DNA of 64,000 nucleotides from Rhodoferax sp. (GTDB lineage Bacteria; Pseudomonadota; Gammaproteobacteria; Burkholderiales; Burkholderiaceae_C), in the NCBI GenBank assembly GCA_030682475.1, contig JAUXOA010000096.1, positions 54,238 to 118,237 on the forward strand, read 5' to 3'. Below the pieces are notes generated by a model. The model was not told the origin of the DNA. It was given only the letters and a program-made list of their open reading frames with translations, and made no database searches. The position numbers and the translations under genes were made by a program. Below are positions 49,422 to 58,367 of this stretch, piece after piece. Numbering within the stretch: position 1 is the stretch's first letter; each line of letters starts with the position of its first letter.

Positions 49422-50126
49422 ATGCCGATTTTGAAGAAAGACAAATACTATGTTGATCGTAAATTTAATACCATTTTTAGGGATGGAATTTATTTTACAA
49501 AGGTGGCATTTGCGGCGCTTAAAGCCGAGGAATATGTACAGGAAGGGCATCTAGCTAGGGCCGCCATTTTAAATCTTTCAATACTTCCTGAAGTAGCCGC
49601 CAACTGCGTATTGGAAACCCTCGCCCTACCGAAACATATATTAGATGAGGTGGATAGGTTTTCTTCTATGAATAAATTTGAATTTTTTCTCTGGGAATTT
49701 AAAAAGATAAAACTAGACCGTAGTGTTCAAGAGATTCAAAATATTCAAGAACTAAAATCCATCAGAGATTTCATGGTACATCCAAAATCAAAAAAATCTG
49801 AATGGATTGATGTTGGTGAAAACACAAGAGAAGCTGACTTAGGTAGAACGCCTTTGCTAGCAATACCGTATAGCAGTGAAGAATGGCAAGGGGATGATCC
49901 ATTTATTGTCTTGAGAGTCGTCATGGCTTTCTTTGATCACATATTCCGTGTTTTATGTGAATTTAGCCCTGGGGAAGTCCAACACCTCTTATTTAACTCA
50001 GGTGAATATATTGAAGGCCCGAAGGGTGGGCATGTCATTTATGGTGAGTGGAAACAGATTCAAGAAGAATGGTCTCTTAGAATGCGGTTTCTAGGTGTTG
50101 AGTGCGGTGCCGAGAGAAACCTTTAA
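49422..50126 (+). CDS. AT-rich gene for an unknown, HEPN-like protein
   Basis: A 234-residue protein that I do not recognise by name. It is soluble, mostly helical and rich in K, E, F and I. An N-terminal helical part (YFTKVAFAALKAEEYVQEGH, then a helix with NCVLE) and SIRDFMVHPK give the R-D-x-x-x-H form (R115-H120) of the HEPN catalytic motif, found in many RNase toxins and defence proteins. Base composition is far more AT-rich than all neighbours, and codons such as AAA, TTT and ATA are frequent, so recent acquisition is likely. It stands alone between inverted repeats, with GGGAG before the ATG. Function is inferred, not shown. Confidence 0.7.
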   Translation: MPILKKDKYYVDRKFNTIFRDGIYFTKVAFAALKAEEYVQEGHLARAAILNLSILPEVAANCVLETLALPKHILDEVDRFSSMNKFEFFLWEFKKIKLDRSVQEIQNIQELKSIRDFMVHPKSKKSEWIDVGENTREADLGRTPLLAIPYSSEEWQGDDPFIVLRVVMAFFDHIFRVLCEFSPGEVQHLLFNSGEYIEGPKGGHVIYGEWKQIQEEWSLRMRFLGVECGAERNL

Positions 50127-50215
50127 CAAGGGGTACAACCCTCGTTGGACGTGAAACCTACCACTATGCATAAGACGTCAGGATCGAATGACCCGCAGCG
50201 GCTGTTCTGACTCCC

Positions 50216-50453
50216 ACGCCGTTATGAGGAGGCGAGTAGCGCAAGCTTCGACGGATCAAGGGGCGCGCATGTTTGAGGCGCAGCCGAGTTTGCGCGCACC
50301 CCGTCGAAGCTGAGCAACGCAGCGTGCCCGCAGGGCCGACGAATCCGGCTCGCCTTTTCTTTGGTGACTTTCTTTTGGCGAAGCAAAAGAAAGTTACTGC
50401 GCTGTCGGGCGCACATCCCGACACCCTGCCCCGTCGGGGCAATAACCCGACAA
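50216..50453 (-). repeat. Right arm of inverted-repeat cassette
   Basis: Reverse complement of 49085-49319 with the same hairpins. An internal section (about 50250-50305) diverges and is flanked by its own inverted CTTCGACGG/CCGTCGAAG. Beyond it, to 50550, I see no gene before the dnaE stop. Confidence 0.85.
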
Positions 50454-50550
50454 GACCAGCCGCGCCCGCCGGTGCAAGACCCGACATCTCAGCAATCGCT
50501 ATTATTTCAATGGCTTGTTACGACCGTCATCAAATGAATGGAGGCCAATT

Positions 50551-53500
50551 TCATTCATAAACTATCGCCGCATTGCCCTGCTCTGCCTGCACCCGCCAGC
50601 CGGCCAGCGCTGTATTGCTGGGGAAAAACCTGACACCCTCCCCCAGTTGAAACTCCGCCGAGGCCATGCCAGTCTCGCCTTGACATGATAGCGCCAGGCG
50701 CACCCCCAGCCCGCGGATCAGCTCCCCCTGCTCCGTCATCTCGCGCCGGGGAGGATACTCCTTGATCATTCGGGCCACATCGGGCGCCTTGCCCCCCACC
50801 TTCGAACTCACCGTCACACGCAGGAATTTACCGAAACGGCAACGCGCCTGATCCAAATCCCACATCTGCGTCACCGTCAGTTGCATGCCCCCTGAAAAAC
50901 GGTCCGGCTGCAGCTTGCCCATGACGATCACCAGCTCGTCGTCTTTGAGCAGGTTGCGGTGGGCGTTGATCAATGCCTCGTCGGCCCGGGCCTCGATGAC
51001 GCCGGATTTATCGTCCAGCTTGAACAGTGCCAGCTTGCCGCGCTGGCCGTTGATCACCCGGAAATCGGTGATGATGCCAGCCAGAAGTTGCGGCTCGCGC
51101 GTGTCAATCAGGTCTTCCATCTGACGCTTGGCAAAGCGGCGTACTTCCAGTTCCACCTCGTCAAAAAGATGCCCTGAAAAATAGAAACCGACGGCGGTCT
51201 TCTCGAAGGTGAGGCGCTCCTTCACCCCCCACGGCAGGGCCTCCACCAGATCGGGCTCCTGCGTGCTGGAGCCGTGGTCGTCCGCGCCGCCCATGTCAAA
51301 CAAGCCGCCCTGGTTGGCGTTGGCGACTGCGGCCGCGCCAAACTCAAAAGCCCGGTCGACCGAGGCCAGCAGGCTGGCACGGTTGAGCTGAATGGCATCA
51401 AAGGCACCGGCCTTGATCAAGGCCTCCACCGTACGCTTGTTGATGCGAGTGCGGTCCACCCGTACGCAAAAATCGAACAAGCTCTTGAACGGACCCAACT
51501 CGCTCCCCGAAGGACCGGCGCCACGGCCTTCGCGTGCCGCCACAATCGCCTCGATGGCTTGCTGGCCCGAGCCTTTGATGGCGCTCAGGCCATAGCGGAT
51601 CATCTTGTCAGAAATCGGCTCAAAGCCAGGCACACCTCGGTTCACATCGGGCGGCTCGAACGTCAGGCCCATCTTCAGCGCGTCTTCAAACAAGACCTTG
51701 AGCTTGTCGGTGTCATCCATCTCCACCGTCATGTTGGCGCAGAAGAATTCGGCCGTGTAGTGCACCTTGAGCCAGGCCGTGTGATAGGCCAGCAAGGCAT
51801 AGGCGGCAGAGTGCGACTTGTTGAAGCCGTAGCCGGCAAACTTTTCCATATGGTCAAACACCTCGTCGGCCTTGTGTTGACTCAGGCCGTTGCGGGCGGC
51901 GCCGTCGCGGAATATCTGCCGATGTTCGGCCATCTCCTCGATCTTTTTCTTGCCCATGGCCCGGCGCAGCAGATCGGCGCCACCGAGCGAATAACCACCC
52001 AGGATCTGCGCCATCTGCATCACCTGTTCCTGGTACACCATGACGCCATAGGTTTCAGCCAGGATGCCTTCAACGCGCGGATCCGGGTACTCCACCGGTT
52101 CGCGGCCCAACTTGCGCGCGATGTAAGTCGGAATCAGGTCCATCGGGCCGGGCCGGTAGAGCGCATTCATCGCGATCAGATCTTCCAGCCGCGTCGGCTT
52201 GGCGTCGCGCAGCATACCCTGCATGCCGCGACTCTCGAACTGGAACACCGCCTCGGTCCTGCCGTCAGAAAATAGCTTGTAGACTGCGGCGTCGTCAAGC
52301 GGCAAATTCTCGAAGGAAAAGTTCTCCTGTCCCTGGTGGCGCGTCATGATGAGACTGCGTGCAAGCTCCAGAATAGTGAGTGTGGCCAGACCCAAAAAAT
52401 CGAACTTCACCAGGCCAATGGCCTCCACATCGTCCTTGTCAAACTGGCTCACTGCCGACTCGCTTCCTGGTTGCTGGTAGAGCGGACAAAAGTCGGTCAA
52501 CTTACTGGGTGCAATCAGCACGCCACCGGCGTGCATGCCGACATTGCGCGTCAGTCCCTCGAGCTTGCGCGCCAGTTCCAGCAGCGTCTTGACATCCTCC
52601 TCCTTGCTTTCGCGCTCGGCCAGGATCGGTTCGGCCTCGCACGCATAAACAATTTTGTCGTCTTTTTTACGCTCCAGCGGCGGCAACTGCAGGCTGACGC
52701 TGACGCCCGGCTTATTGGGAATGAGCTTGCTGATGCCGTCGCAAAAGGTGTAACTCATGTCGAGCACACGGCCGACGTCACGCACCGCCGCGCGGGCTGC
52801 CATGGTGCCGAAAGTGACGATCTGGCTGACGGCATCTTTGCCGTATTTGAGTTTGACGTAATCAATCACCCGGTCGCGGTTGCTCTGACAAAAGTCGATG
52901 TCGAAGTCGGGCATGGACACGCGTTCGGGGTTCAAAAAGCGCTCGAACAGCAAGTTGTATTGCAGCGGGTCCAGGTCGGTAATCTTGAGTGAATACGCGA
53001 CCAGTGAGCCGGCACCGGAACCGCGGCCGGGCCCCACCGGGCAGCCATTGTTCTTGGCCCAGTTGATGAAGTCACCCACGATCAAAAAGTAACCCGGAAA
53101 GCCCATTTTCAGGATGGTAGCGATCTCAAACTCCAGCCGCGCCAGGTAGCGGGGACGCTCGATCTCGCGTTGCGCCTGATCCGGGTACAGGTGCAGCAGT
53201 CGCTGCTTGAGTCCTTCATGCGAGGCATGGCGAAAGTAATCGTCCGGCGTCATGCGCTGGCCATTGACCTCGGGCGTGGGAAAGTCGGGTAACTGCGGAT
53301 CGTCCAGCACCAGCGTCAGGTTGCAGCGCCTGGCAATCTCCAGCGTATTGGCCAGGGCTGGGGGCACATCGGCGAACAGCGCCTGCATTTGTGCGGCAGA
53401 CTTGAAGTACTGCTCGCGCGTGAAGCGGCGCACACGGCGCGGGTTGCCCAGAATTTCTCCCTCGGCAATGCAGACACGGGCCTCGTGCGCCTCGTAGTCG

Positions 53501-54114
53501 TCGGCCAGGGTGAACTGAACCGGGTGCGTGGCTACCACGGGCAGCTTCATGCGCGCGGCCAACTGCACCGCAGCGCTCACATGGGCTTCATCATCAGCGC
53601 GGCCGGCGCGCTGCAGCTCCAGGTAGAAACGATGCGCAAACAGGCTGCCCAACTGGAGCGCGGCGTCCCCTGCGCGCGCCTCATCGCCCTGCACCAGTGC
53701 CTGCCCCACGGGCCCGGCCTGCGCGCCCGACAAGGCAATCAAACCCTCGTTCAGTTCAGCAAGCCAGGCCAGCTTGACAGCCGCCTGCGTCTTGCCCGCA
53801 TTCTGCGTCCAGGCCCGCGCCAGCAATTCCGACAAATTCAGGTAACCCTGCCGGTTTTGCACCAGCAGCACCAGACGGGACAGGGTGGACTCGTCTTTGC
53901 CCAGCCCCTCCAGCCAGATTTCTGTGCCTATCAGGGGTTTGACACCCCTCTTGCGGGCCTCTTTGTAAAACTTGATGGCGCCAAACAGGTTGCTTAAATC
54001 AGTGATCGCCAAAGCGGGCTGCCCGTCAGCGGCGGCGGACTTGACGATGTCATCGATGCGGTTGGTGCCGTCAACGACGGAGAATTCGGTGTGCAGACGC
54101 AGGTGGACAAACAT
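50551..54114 (-). CDS. dnaE: DNA polymerase III, alpha subunit
   Basis: The 1187-residue replicative polymerase. The N-terminal PHP domain begins MFVHLRLHTEFSVVDG; the palm carries the catalytic aspartates D403, D405 and D407 in MPDFDIDFCQSNR; then GGVLIAPSKLTDFCPLYQ, GYGFNKSHSAAYALLAYHTAWLK, a helix-hairpin-helix region and an OB fold (LAGIITDFRVINGQRGKLALFKLDD). It is full length. No Shine-Dalgarno site is visible; the sequence directly upstream is repeat A copy 4, ending 11 nt before the ATG. Confidence 0.98.
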   Translation of the reverse strand: MFVHLRLHTEFSVVDGTNRIDDIVKSAAADGQPALAITDLSNLFGAIKFYKEARKRGVKPLIGTEIWLEGLGKDESTLSRLVLLVQNRQGYLNLSELLARAWTQNAGKTQAAVKLAWLAELNEGLIALSGAQAGPVGQALVQGDEARAGDAALQLGSLFAHRFYLELQRAGRADDEAHVSAAVQLAARMKLPVVATHPVQFTLADDYEAHEARVCIAEGEILGNPRRVRRFTREQYFKSAAQMQALFADVPPALANTLEIARRCNLTLVLDDPQLPDFPTPEVNGQRMTPDDYFRHASHEGLKQRLLHLYPDQAQREIERPRYLARLEFEIATILKMGFPGYFLIVGDFINWAKNNGCPVGPGRGSGAGSLVAYSLKITDLDPLQYNLLFERFLNPERVSMPDFDIDFCQSNRDRVIDYVKLKYGKDAVSQIVTFGTMAARAAVRDVGRVLDMSYTFCDGISKLIPNKPGVSVSLQLPPLERKKDDKIVYACEAEPILAERESKEEDVKTLLELARKLEGLTRNVGMHAGGVLIAPSKLTDFCPLYQQPGSESAVSQFDKDDVEAIGLVKFDFLGLATLTILELARSLIMTRHQGQENFSFENLPLDDAAVYKLFSDGRTEAVFQFESRGMQGMLRDAKPTRLEDLIAMNALYRPGPMDLIPTYIARKLGREPVEYPDPRVEGILAETYGVMVYQEQVMQMAQILGGYSLGGADLLRRAMGKKKIEEMAEHRQIFRDGAARNGLSQHKADEVFDHMEKFAGYGFNKSHSAAYALLAYHTAWLKVHYTAEFFCANMTVEMDDTDKLKVLFEDALKMGLTFEPPDVNRGVPGFEPISDKMIRYGLSAIKGSGQQAIEAIVAAREGRGAGPSGSELGPFKSLFDFCVRVDRTRINKRTVEALIKAGAFDAIQLNRASLLASVDRAFEFGAAAVANANQGGLFDMGGADDHGSSTQEPDLVEALPWGVKERLTFEKTAVGFYFSGHLFDEVELEVRRFAKRQMEDLIDTREPQLLAGIITDFRVINGQRGKLALFKLDDKSGVIEARADEALINAHRNLLKDDELVIVMGKLQPDRFSGGMQLTVTQMWDLDQARCRFGKFLRVTVSSKVGGKAPDVARMIKEYPPRREMTEQGELIRGLGVRLALSCQGETGMASAEFQLGEGVRFFPSNTALAGWRVQAEQGNAAIVYE

Positions 54115-54125
54115 GAAACATTGTA

Positions 54126-54310
54126 ATTTGCGGGACAGACCGCTTCCTGAGATTTTGCGGGACAGACCGCAGCTACAAATCGATTAACTTGTGGGACAGA
54201 CCGCAGTTACGCGAAGCGAACCAGCTCTGTCCCCAACTGATCGTCAGATGTTGGATGTTCGCCAGCTCTGTCCTCAACCATTCAAAGAGCCAGCCCTGTC
54301 CCCAACTGAT
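54126..54310 (-). repeat. Dispersed repeat A, copy 4 (three left, three right)
   Basis: On the plus strand, three right half-units (about 54126-54143, 54153-54171, 54188-54207) are followed by three left half-units (about 54221-54239, 54262-54281, 54290-54309). Read toward dnaE this is L-L-L-R-R-R. It is the largest copy in the window. Confidence 0.85.
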
Positions 54311-54370
54311 TGTAAGAAACTGGCTTTACCGGTTTGCTCTTTTCTTGGCACTTTTTTTGCTTCGCTGGGT

Positions 54371-54802
54371 TTTTTCCCCCACTCACTCCCCCCGCCCCTC
54401 ATCCGCCCCGCCGGGCGGAAGAGGGGAGCCTGGATTTTACTTCTGGTTTCTGGCAACGCTTCTACAACGCGAAGGGTGCCACTGCTCTCGCTCGGCAAGA
54501 CTTCAGGCGAGCGGTCGTAGCCATCTTGATCGGTCTTGCGCATCAGCCGCCCGGCGTCTGCGACGTCCGGGGAGTGGACAAGACTCCCGGGTACCGGCTT
54601 CGTGTCCGGCTGTCGCAGACGTCGGCGGCGGGTGTGCCGAATAATCAAAAAAACCCTACGACTGTTTGCCTGCGATCTTGCCCATCAAAGACAGTCGCGA
54701 CTGTCCCCTGTAATTCCGTTGCCGGCGCGAAGAAACCAAATGAGACTCCCCTCTTCCGCCCGGCGGGGCGGGAGAGGGGCGGGGGGAGTGAGTGGGGGGA
54801 AA
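54371..54802. repeat. Inverted-repeat element of about 430 bp between dnaE and the flavodoxin gene
   Basis: Terminal arms of about 59 bp at 54371-54430 and 54744-54802 are near-identical inverted repeats containing CCCCACTCACTCCCCCCGCC and GCCGGGCGGAAGAGGGGAG. Inside, CGTCTGCGAC (54555-54564) pairs with GTCGCAGACG (54612-54621) and the stem extends outward through GCCGCC/GGCGGC. No coding sequence is convincing. It could be a miniature mobile element. Confidence 0.7.
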
Positions 54803-54823
54803 CAATCTTCGCCACAAATTCAT

Positions 54824-55378
54824 TTAGTTCCGAAACTTCACCGCCACCTCGGCCACGCGTTTTCCAAACAGTTTGGCCGTGTCCAGGTCGCCCTGCAGCA
54901 TTTCTGCCGGGCTGGAATCGGAGGGCGACTGTGCCATTGCGCCGGCATAGGAGCCAATGTAGTTGATGTCGTTGCGCTGGGCCGCCTTGGCATTGCTGGC
55001 CTTCATGCCGGTGCCGACCCAGAGGCCGCCGTGCTGCATGGCCAGCGTGAACAGGTAGTGCAGAGTAGAATGCTTGTCGCCGTTCATGGTGGCGCTGTTG
55101 GTGAAGCCGGCAAACACCTTGTCTTTCCAGACATCGCCGAACCACTGCTTGCTGGAGGCGTCGGCAAACTTCTTGAACTGCCAGCTCACGCTGCCCATGT
55201 AGGTGGGTGATCCCATGATGATCGCGTCGGCCGCATTGAGCGTGTTCCAGGCCGCTTCGGACAAATTGCCTTCCGCGTCGATGGCGACCAGCTCGGCGCC
55301 GGCACCTTCTGCCACCGCTTGCGCCATGCGCAGGGTGTGACCATAACCCGAATGAAAAACCACTGCTACTTTTGCCAT
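54824..55378 (-). CDS. Flavodoxin-family protein, WrbA/NADPH-dependent FMN reductase-like
   Basis: A 184-residue flavodoxin-fold protein. The FMN phosphate loop is HSGYGHTLRMAQ (residues 9-20), followed by MGSPTYMGSVSWQFKKFAD and, for the second loop, GFTNSATMNGDKHSTLHYL. WrbA-like enzymes reduce quinones to hydroquinones with NAD(P)H, protecting against redox cycling. It lies downstream of a pirin gene on the same strand and near a LysR regulator, a combination often linked to quinone or oxidative stress; regulation by that LysR protein is inferred. Confidence 0.85.
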   Translation of the reverse strand: MAKVAVVFHSGYGHTLRMAQAVAEGAGAELVAIDAEGNLSEAAWNTLNAADAIIMGSPTYMGSVSWQFKKFADASSKQWFGDVWKDKVFAGFTNSATMNGDKHSTLHYLFTLAMQHGGLWVGTGMKASNAKAAQRNDINYIGSYAGAMAQSPSDSSPAEMLQGDLDTAKLFGKRVAEVAVKFRN

Positions 55379-55433
55379 TTCAATACTCCTGAAGTTTTAT
55401 AAATCCGCAATGACGGGGGCTGATGTTGCGAAA

Positions 55434-56135
55434 TCAGGCACTGAGATCAAACACCAATACTTCGGCATCTTTGCCGTGGTCCAGCCGGAGCCGGCTTTCG
55501 CCTTCAATCAATGCCGCATCGCCGATGACGAGCGCGACGCCATTGACAGCGAGTTCGCCACGCACCAGGTGCACGTAGCATTTGCGATTCGGGTCCAGTG
55601 TCAGTTGGGCAGTTGGGTCGCCGTCCAACAAACCGGCATACAAACGCGCATCCGCATGAATCGTGACTGACCCCTGCGCGCCATCGCTGGACGCCACCAG
55701 CCGTAGCACACCGCGCTTTTCGGACTCATTGAAAGTCTTTTGCTCGTAGCTCGGCTCAATGCCGGTCACGTTGGGTTCGATCCAGATTTGCAGTAAGTGG
55801 GTGGTTTCGCTGGGTGCATGGTTGAACTCGCTGTGCTGTACGCCGGTGCCCGCACTCATGCGCTGCACATCGCCAGGCGGGATCGCCTTGATGTTGCCCA
55901 TGCTGTCCTTGTGCGCCAGGGAGCCGCTCAACACGTAGGTGATGATCTCCATGTCGCGGTGGCCATGGGTGCCAAAGCCCTTGCCGGCCGCAATCCAGTC
56001 CTCATTGATGACGCGCAGATTGCCCCAGCCCATGTGCTGCGGATCGTAATAGCCAGCAAACGAAAAACTGTGAAACGACTTGAGCCAGCCATGGTCCGCA
56101 TAGCCGCGATCTTTTGATTTCCGGATGGTCAACAT
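55434..56135 (-). CDS. Pirin family protein
   Basis: A 233-residue bicupin protein. The N-terminal cupin has the metal ligands GFGTHGHRDMEIITYVL, and AGTGVQHSEFNHAPSE supplies the remaining ones. Pirins are iron proteins; some (YhhW) have quercetin dioxygenase activity, others regulate. ATG 56135 (MLTIRKSKDRGY) behind AGGAG is the start; the upstream frame crosses the repeat. It is divergent from the LysR gene at 56330, which probably regulates it. Confidence 0.92.
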   Translation of the reverse strand: MLTIRKSKDRGYADHGWLKSFHSFSFAGYYDPQHMGWGNLRVINEDWIAAGKGFGTHGHRDMEIITYVLSGSLAHKDSMGNIKAIPPGDVQRMSAGTGVQHSEFNHAPSETTHLLQIWIEPNVTGIEPSYEQKTFNESEKRGVLRLVASSDGAQGSVTIHADARLYAGLLDGDPTAQLTLDPNRKCYVHLVRGELAVNGVALVIGDAALIEGESRLRLDHGKDAEVLVFDLSA

Positions 56136-56152
56136 AACAAACACTCCTAAAT

Positions 56153-56200
56153 ATCTTGCGGGACAGATCTTTAGCTCTGTCCCCAACTGCTTGTAAGAAC
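56153..56200 (-). repeat. Dispersed repeat A, copy 5 (one left, one right)
   Basis: Right half CTTGCGGGACAGATC (56155-56169) and left half AGCTCTGTCCCCAACTG (56173-56189) on the plus strand. It begins about 18 nt upstream of the pirin ATG. Confidence 0.8.
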
Positions 56201-56269
56201 TTTAGGCCTGTCCGGGGCTGTGGCAATCCATCCGGTTTGATGGCATCATTCAAATAATTTGAATTAAAA

Positions 56270-56321
56270 CGAAGTTTCAGTGGAGACTAACTTGTACTCA
56301 AGTTAAGTCGGAACTAAAAGA
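56270..56321 (-). repeat. Dispersed repeat B, copy 3
   Basis: Reverse-oriented copy with the core AACTTG-TACT-CAAGTT and GAAGTTTCAGTGGAGAC. It ends about 9 nt before the LysR ATG, where a ribosome-binding site would be expected. Confidence 0.75.
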
Positions 56322-56329
56322 AAGACTAA

Positions 56330-57268
56330 ATGCAAACTGCCCGCGATGTTTTGACACCTGACGCCCTCGCCATGCTGCAGGTCATCGCTGCTACAGGCAG
56401 CTTTGCTGCCGCTGCCCGCCACCTCGGCGTGGTACCGAGCGCCCTGACCTACCGGGTGCGTCAGATTGAAGATGCGCTGGACGTGCTGCTGTACGACCGC
56501 AGTTCGCGCCAGGCGCGTCTGACCGAAGCCGGTGCCGAACTGCTGCGCGAAGGCGCCCGCCTGCTCGAAGAAGTTGACGCGGTGGCGAACCGGGTCAAGC
56601 GGGTGGCCACCGGCTGGGAGCCACAACTGACCATTGCCGTGGACAGCATTATCTCCAAGGCCACCGTAATGGAGCTGTGCGAAAGCTTCTTCGCCCTCAA
56701 ACCACCCACCCGCATCAAGTTGCGCGATGAAACGCTGTCTGGCACCCTGGCGGCCCTGACCTCGGGCCAGGCGGATCTGGCGCTGGGGGTGACCGAATCG
56801 ACCAACCATGCTGGCATCCATGGCAAACCGTTGGGCGATGTGAGCTTTGTCTACGCCGTGGCCCCCCATCACCCACTGGCCACAGTGACTGGACCCCTGA
56901 AAGACGACTTGATCCGGCAATACCGGGCGGTGGCCGTGGCCGACACCATCGCACGTGGCAGCGGCTTGAGCATGGGCTTGTTGGGTGGACAGGACGTGTT
57001 TACCGTCGCCACCATGCAGGCCAAGCTCGATGCCCAGTTGCGTGGCCTGGGCAGCGGCTTCGTACCCGCATGCATGGCCCGCCCCTACATTGAAACCGGC
57101 CGCCTGGTGGTCAAGGAGATGGACCGTCCGCAACGCATTGTGCGGGTCAATTACGCCTGGCGCAGCGTCGCAAAAGCCGGCCACGGCCTGGCGCTCAAGT
57201 GGTGGTTGGCCCAGCTTGAAAGTTCCGCCACCCGAGCCGCTTTGCTGGAACGACACCGGGGCGTGTAA
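56330..57268 (+). CDS. LysR-family transcriptional regulator
   Basis: A 312-residue LysR regulator. The winged helix-turn-helix spans about 10-65 (ALAMLQVIAATGSFAAAARHLGVVPSALTYRVRQIEDAL), followed by a linker helix and a co-inducer-binding domain from about residue 95. The HTH has VVPSALTYR rather than the more common SQPALS form. It is divergent from the pirin gene, which is the likely target; the effector is unknown. The FAD oxidoreductase begins 37 bp downstream. Confidence 0.93.
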   Translation: MQTARDVLTPDALAMLQVIAATGSFAAAARHLGVVPSALTYRVRQIEDALDVLLYDRSSRQARLTEAGAELLREGARLLEEVDAVANRVKRVATGWEPQLTIAVDSIISKATVMELCESFFALKPPTRIKLRDETLSGTLAALTSGQADLALGVTESTNHAGIHGKPLGDVSFVYAVAPHHPLATVTGPLKDDLIRQYRAVAVADTIARGSGLSMGLLGGQDVFTVATMQAKLDAQLRGLGSGFVPACMARPYIETGRLVVKEMDRPQRIVRVNYAWRSVAKAGHGLALKWWLAQLESSATRAALLERHRGV

Positions 57269-57305
57269 AGTGCAAGATATACAACAACCCCTGGAGACTG
57301 CGGTC

Positions 57306-58367
57306 ATGACCCAACCCAAACCAAAAACCCAACCGAAACAGATTGCCGTCGTCGGCGCTGGCATGGCTGGCGTCGCCTGCGCCCGCACCTTGGTGCAGGC
57401 CGGCCATCAGGTCACGCTGTTCGAAAAAAGCGCCAGCATTGGCGGACGCATGGCCACGTGCAACAGCGCATTTGGCACGTTTGACCAGGGTGCCCAGTAT
57501 TTCACTGTGCGCGACCCGCGATTTGTGCAGGCGCTGGAAACCGTGCCGGGTCTGTGCAAACCCTGGAGTGCCAACACCGTGCGGGTGCTGGACGAGCTGG
57601 GCCGGGTCGCCGCTGCCGGCTTGCCCGCCAGGGAAGCGCACTGGGTACCCACCCCGGGCATGAGTGCACTGGTCAGCCGCTGGGCCCTGCCGCTGATGAA
57701 CCAGCACAGCGTCGAGCTGGAAACCCGGGTCACGCGCCTGGAACGCGATGCGCTCAAACCCCGGCACTGGCAACTGAGCACCGAGGGGCCGGACGGCGCG
57801 CAACATGTGTTTTCGGGTTTCGATGCGGTCCTGCTGGCCATGCCCTCGGTACCCGCGCGTGCACTGTTGCAAACATCACAGCACGCCGACAAGCTGGCGC
57901 AACAAATCGACCAGGTGAAAGTGGCACCCTGCTGGACCCTGATGCTGGCGTTTCCGCAGGCCATGCAGCCGGGCCTGTCCACCTTGGGGCCCCAGTGGAA
58001 TGCCGCCCGCAGCACGCACCACCGCATTGCCTGGCTGGCACGCGAATCAAGCAAGCCGGGGCGCGGTGCGGTGGAACGCTGGACCGTGCAGGCCAGCGCC
58101 GCCTGGTCGCAAGAGCATCTGGAAGACGATGTCCTGCGCGTGCAGGCCAAGCTGCTCAAGGCCTTCTCCGAAGTCACCGGCATCCGGGCCGAGCCCGCCC
58201 ACGTGGACACCCAGCGCTGGCGTTATGCCCAGACCACCCAGTCGCTGGGCAAATCCCATCTGTGGGACGCCAAAACGGGTATCGGCGTCTGTGGCGACTG
58301 GTGCCTGGGGCACCGGGTAGAAGACGCTTTTGTCTCCGGGCTGGAACTCGCACTCACCGTGGCATGA
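57306..58367 (+). CDS. FAD-dependent oxidoreductase, renalase-like
   Basis: A 353-residue flavoprotein with the N-terminal Rossmann motif [15 protein letters not shown] (about 15-29), then [13 protein letters not shown] and [12 protein letters not shown], and a C-terminal FAD contact [23 protein letters not shown]. This arrangement is shared by renalase-type NAD(P)/FAD oxidoreductases; the substrate is unknown. Start is ATG 57306; the open frame upstream lies in the LysR gene. Its stop overlaps the gluQ ATG by 4 nt. Confidence 0.85.
   Translation: MTQPKPKTQPKQIAVVGAGMAGVACARTLVQAGHQVTLFEKSASIGGRMATCNSAFGTFDQGAQYFTVRDPRFVQALETVPGLCKPWSANTVRVLDELGRVAAAGLPAREAHWVPTPGMSALVSRWALPLMNQHSVELETRVTRLERDALKPRHWQLSTEGPDGAQHVFSGFDAVLLAMPSVPARALLQTSQHADKLAQQIDQVKVAPCWTLMLAFPQAMQPGLSTLGPQWNAARSTHHRIAWLARESSKPGRGAVERWTVQASAAWSQEHLEDDVLRVQAKLLKAFSEVTGIRAEPAHVDTQRWRYAQTTQSLGKSHLWDAKTGIGVCGDWCLGHRVEDAFVSGLELALTVA

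Noticed and set aside
49085..50453. Insertion sequence with transposase
   Set aside because: The gene between the inverted arms has no DDE or HUH motif and resembles a HEPN-type helical protein; the arms are also far longer than typical IS ends.
54126..54310. CRISPR array
   Set aside because: The repeated units here are half-units of one palindromic repeat in two orientations with irregular, short gaps; there are no equal-length spacers and no cas genes.
54334..55210. Open reading frames of 150-224 codons across the inverted-repeat element upstream of the flavodoxin gene
   Set aside because: They run through both repeat arms and into the antisense of the flavodoxin gene, are rich in Pro/Arg from GC-rich repeats, and show no domain.
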